A program made the position numbers and the translations under genes. From positions 930,001 through 994,000 of the forward strand of contig CAJVGD010000046.1 of assembly GCA_910890315.1 (NCBI GenBank): DNA of 64,000 nt. Direction: 5' to 3'. This DNA comes from Serendipita indica DSM 11827 (taxonomy: Eukaryota > Basidiomycota > Agaricomycetes > Sebacinales > Serendipitaceae). Below the pieces are notes generated by a model, which was given only the letters and a program-made list of their open reading frames with translations, was not told where the DNA came from and made no database searches. The stretch's first letter is position 1. Each line of letters opens with the position of its first letter. Below, piece by piece: positions 61,137 through 64,000 of the stretch.

Positions 61137-63396
61137 ATGCCGCACTCTTCGCCCACGGTTATGCTCCTCTGGAGCGTCCTTTCTGCCATGGAATTCATCT
61201 TTCTTATTCACCACTTGTACCGCTACGACCGCTTTGCAGTACGTCCTCCTCGAGCAGCGGCGACTCACAAGTGTTTGCTAACGACTGTTTGTGAATCTGG
61301 TAGTGCATTCGATGGGACTCTGGTAGACAGCCCGGTGCATTCAAGCGTATAATGACCTATTCGTATCTGCTCTGCATCCCCCTCTTGATGACCTATAGTC
61401 TCATCATGGCCTACATCAAGTATGACGAAGGCTACATGGATCTTAGAGCTCTCGGACGTGGTGTGATCCCAAAGCCATATGCCCTGTGGCCACAGCACTA
61501 CAAAGACCTCGTCTTGCCCGCTACAGTCTGCTTCTCCGTCGGATGGTCGCTCGAGATTGTTTCTCATCTTGAAGAACTCAACTTTTGGCTCTTTCTCCTA
61601 CATCAGGTTCGTGTTATTCTTTTTTCCATCCAGAAAATCTCCCTTGGGCTTGGCCTCTCACGAGTCCCCCGGCTATCCTTGCTCATTCTCTTCTTCGGCG
61701 CCTTTTGGCTAATTACTGACATTTCTGCTGTTTCGCCTCGCAACGCCACTTACTTACTTGTCGCCGTCGTCGTCACCCTTCGAAACACGCTTCGCCATGC
61801 GCTGCTGCCGACCTCTTCCGACGACATCCCCAAATTACTGCGGCGACTACCCGTCTGGATGTTACAGGGACCAAGTCAACGCGACTGGTTTAGCTCACTC
61901 GAGTTCAAGACCTGGGCTGCTGGCGCCACGCTCGCCGTCGTTGGAATGCCCACTTTGACCGTCCTTACTCGCGCAGATCCATACAAGTCTGAAGCATGGA
62001 CCTGTTTTGCTGGTGGTGTCGGCTCAACGCTCATCACCCTCTGGTTCCTCGTCGTCTTGTTCAAGTTTCCCCGATTCCTCAAACGCGTTCGCAACGAAGG
62101 TGCCGATGCCGAAGTTGTCGTTCGTTTGACCACTTTTGATGAACTCAACGTAAGCTTCGAATCTTCATCTTTCTCCCGCTCCGTGGCTAAACCGCTAAAA
62201 TCATTGCTCTTTAGCGAATTCGCGTTGGCTTCCGCTTCTTCTTTGCTGGATCCTTCCTCATTCTTGCCACTGATGGAATTTTGCCCGGGGATAAACCTAT
62301 CAACACGAGCCCGTTCTGGACCGACTTGCTTTCAATGACTGGCGCCATTGGTTGTGTCGTTTCGTCGATGCTTACGCTTCTGGTGAGTTTTTTGGCTACT
62401 ATTGGTCCCCAAAACCTTGGGCCACTTTCGCACGCTCTGTCACACCGTCGGAGCGGCCGGCTCCAGCCTTTTCCCCCCGCACTCCGTCCCCACAAGTCGA
62501 GACACTATGTTCGACAGGAATGCCAATCTCTTATCAATCTGTCATCCCCCTTGTAAATGATCCCGAGCCGGCCACTCAAAACACATTCACATGTTTCCGC
62601 CGTTCCGTGCTCCAGACTAATCACCCCCATCATATCAGATCTTCTTCCCTCGTTCGATTGCCAAAGAAGCTGGCTACAAGGCAAAGACGGTCTCTCTCAA
62701 CTCGCGCGGGACGTCGAATAACCCGCCGGCATCGCCCACCGTCACGTTTTACAATGACAATAACACAATGGGCATGGTCAACTATCCTCGACAAAGCAGT
62801 ATCGGTCTTGCCGTCACAACGGACCCTGCTCCAATGTATCAACCTTCGCCGACAATGTACGCCCAGCCCGGTGAAACGCGCTCAACGACACCAAACTCGG
62901 CTATGCTTCTCAATGCCAACGTCAACAGTACGAAGACGCCTGCCGGTGGACGAATGCCTTATGGCGCATACGCATATGGCGGCAATCATGGTGGTGTAGG
63001 TAGTGGCCCTGCGGAATGGGAACTCGATAGTCCCAGTCGTGTTCATGGTCATGATATTGAAGCATATCATGCTGGTGCCGATCCGCGAGAGTACCTCAAG
63101 ATGCAGAGCGAACAATCACTTGCGCACGTTGATCTTGGGAGTGTGGAGAGTGGGATTGCCAACGTTGGTGGCGATAATAAGCAGCGCGTCAAGACGGGTT
63201 CCGCCCGTGCACCTGTGCGACCACCGCGTCCAGCTGAGCCGATTCTTCACCCATTGGTATGCTTTCTTTCTTTCTTGCGATCGATTAAGATATTTATATT
63301 ACCGTTTAGATTTTGAACTACACGTCACCCATCGATCTCCTGGACCAGGCGACGAGCAGGCCTCCAAGACCACCGCGCCACCCACGAAGGCTCTAA
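61137..63396 (+). CDS. Unknown multi-pass membrane protein with a long hydrophilic tail
   Basis: I do not recognise a family with known function. The ATG at 61137 (MPHSSPTVMLLWSVLS) opens a first span, AMEFIFLIHHLYRYDRFA|CI. Further spans are YLLCIPLLMTYSLIMAYIKY (about 61360-61420), VLPATVCFSVGWSLEIVSHL, GAFWLITDISAVSPRNATYL, AAGATLAVVGMPTLTVLT, GSTLITLWFLVVLFKFPRFL and FFFAGSFLILATDGI, giving seven or eight in all. A heptahelical surface protein is possible. The cytoplasmic tail of about 240 residues is rich in Asn, Pro, Gly and Tyr (YNDNNTMGMVNYPRQSSIGL) and ends PPRHPRRL at 63396. At least six introns are present; the exon pattern at 61610-61700 and 62380-62640 is provisional. Confidence 0.65.
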
Positions 63397-64000
63397 GCGA
63401 ATCGCGCTTGAGACTTGTCTTTGTTCGTCTTGCAATTCTTGTCGCTTGGTGCTTGGACACCGTCGTCGCTCCTTTTCGTTTTTCCGTGTTTGTCCCAAGA
63501 CAAACGGCCTACTCTCTGGACAATTATATCACCACCACCATCACCAACAACTATTTGCATCAAAAAGGAAGGAAACAGGAAGAAGAATGGGGACTACCGA
63601 TCACCATCTCCCTCTCCCTCTGAACCTCGGCGCTCGCCCTTTCTTGGCCCCCTCCCCCCAACCGCCCATGGATCCCTCCAGAAGAGAAAATGTACCTGTA
63701 TCGGCTGCGTTACTCCACACCTCGTGTCCTTTGGCGTGAAAAGGCCCCGTGTGCGTGCGTTATCTAAGCGTTTAGTTTGCTAGCATAGAGTGTTCTCGAA
63801 GTCACGCGCTTCGTAGCTTTGTAATTTCAATTCGATTCTCGCCCTCCTCGTCGCGTGGTTGCCCTACTGGTCGCCTGTCTTTGGCGATGCGTCAGACGCT
63901 GTACCTGTGCGCCAGGCTCTCAAGGCTGGAGTGTGATATCTGGGTCACAGGTCGACCTTTTTGAGCCATAGAATGTATGGATTAGACTTCAAGATAGTGG
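63397..64000. other. 3' end region after the last gene
   Basis: These 600 bases are probably 3' UTR followed by intergenic sequence. Open frames on the plus strand show no domain and no exon chain. The right edge may belong to a gene outside the window. Confidence 0.45.

Overview
The window is fungal nuclear DNA, most likely from an agaricomycete basidiomycete; a Rhizoctonia/Ceratobasidium-type fungus is my inference. It is gene-dense, genes lie on both strands, and almost every gene is split by introns of about 40-70 bases with GT...AG ends. Intergenic gaps are usually 40-400 bases. The protein set is typical of basidiomycetes: AUR1-type IPC synthase, urease, a Zn2Cys6 factor, a Bem2-type Rho-GAP, a POT peptide transporter, and single-pass surface proteins of a kind common in mushroom-forming fungi. 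I saw no tRNA, rRNA, CRISPR, transposon or viral remnant.

Layout. 1-1578 (-): end of a TatD nuclease, cut by the window edge. 1938-3452 (+): a Cys-rich single-pass membrane protein. 3613-4173 (-) and 4217-5141 (+): an alkyltransferase-like DNA-damage protein and the polymerase-epsilon/chromatin subunit Dpb4, back to back with 43 bases between start codons. 5324-18886 (+): a co-oriented run of phospholipase D, urease, elongation factor 2, an F-box protein and IPC synthase. 19052-20569 (-): indoleamine 2,3-dioxygenase. 20906-27467 (-): a very large Bem2-like Ras-GEF/PH/Rho-GAP protein. 27514-34559 (+): an Nop8-like RNA-binding protein, a Zn2Cys6 factor, a mitochondrial membrane protein, a 66-residue membrane microprotein and a penta-EF-hand protein. 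34647-42329 (-): a Bre4/FUSC-like transporter, HEM2 and a trypsin-fold protease. 42353-43481 (+): an unknown protein. 43497-47118 (-): the ribosome-assembly factor Mak21/Noc1. 47522-51409 (+): mitochondrial bL34, DPH3 and a POT transporter. 51804-60402 (-): an unknown membrane protein, CHD1 and a GDSL esterase. 61137-63396 (+): an unknown multi-pass membrane protein.

The genes do not form one pathway. Themes do recur: translation and ribosome assembly (EF-2, DPH3 which serves the diphthamide on EF-2, Mak21, Nop8, bL34m), chromatin and DNA maintenance (Dpb4, ATL, CHD1, TatD), membrane lipids (PLD, AUR1), and nitrogen or tryptophan use (urease, IDO, POT). The most useful observations are three one-base shortfalls in short homopolymer runs that break conserved reading frames in urease and EF-2 (probably consensus errors), a 31-base tandem duplication that shifts the frame of an unknown gene, a GC-AG intron in HEM2, a membrane microprotein, and a divergent protease/unknown-protein pair. 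I found nothing I would call a new system with confidence.
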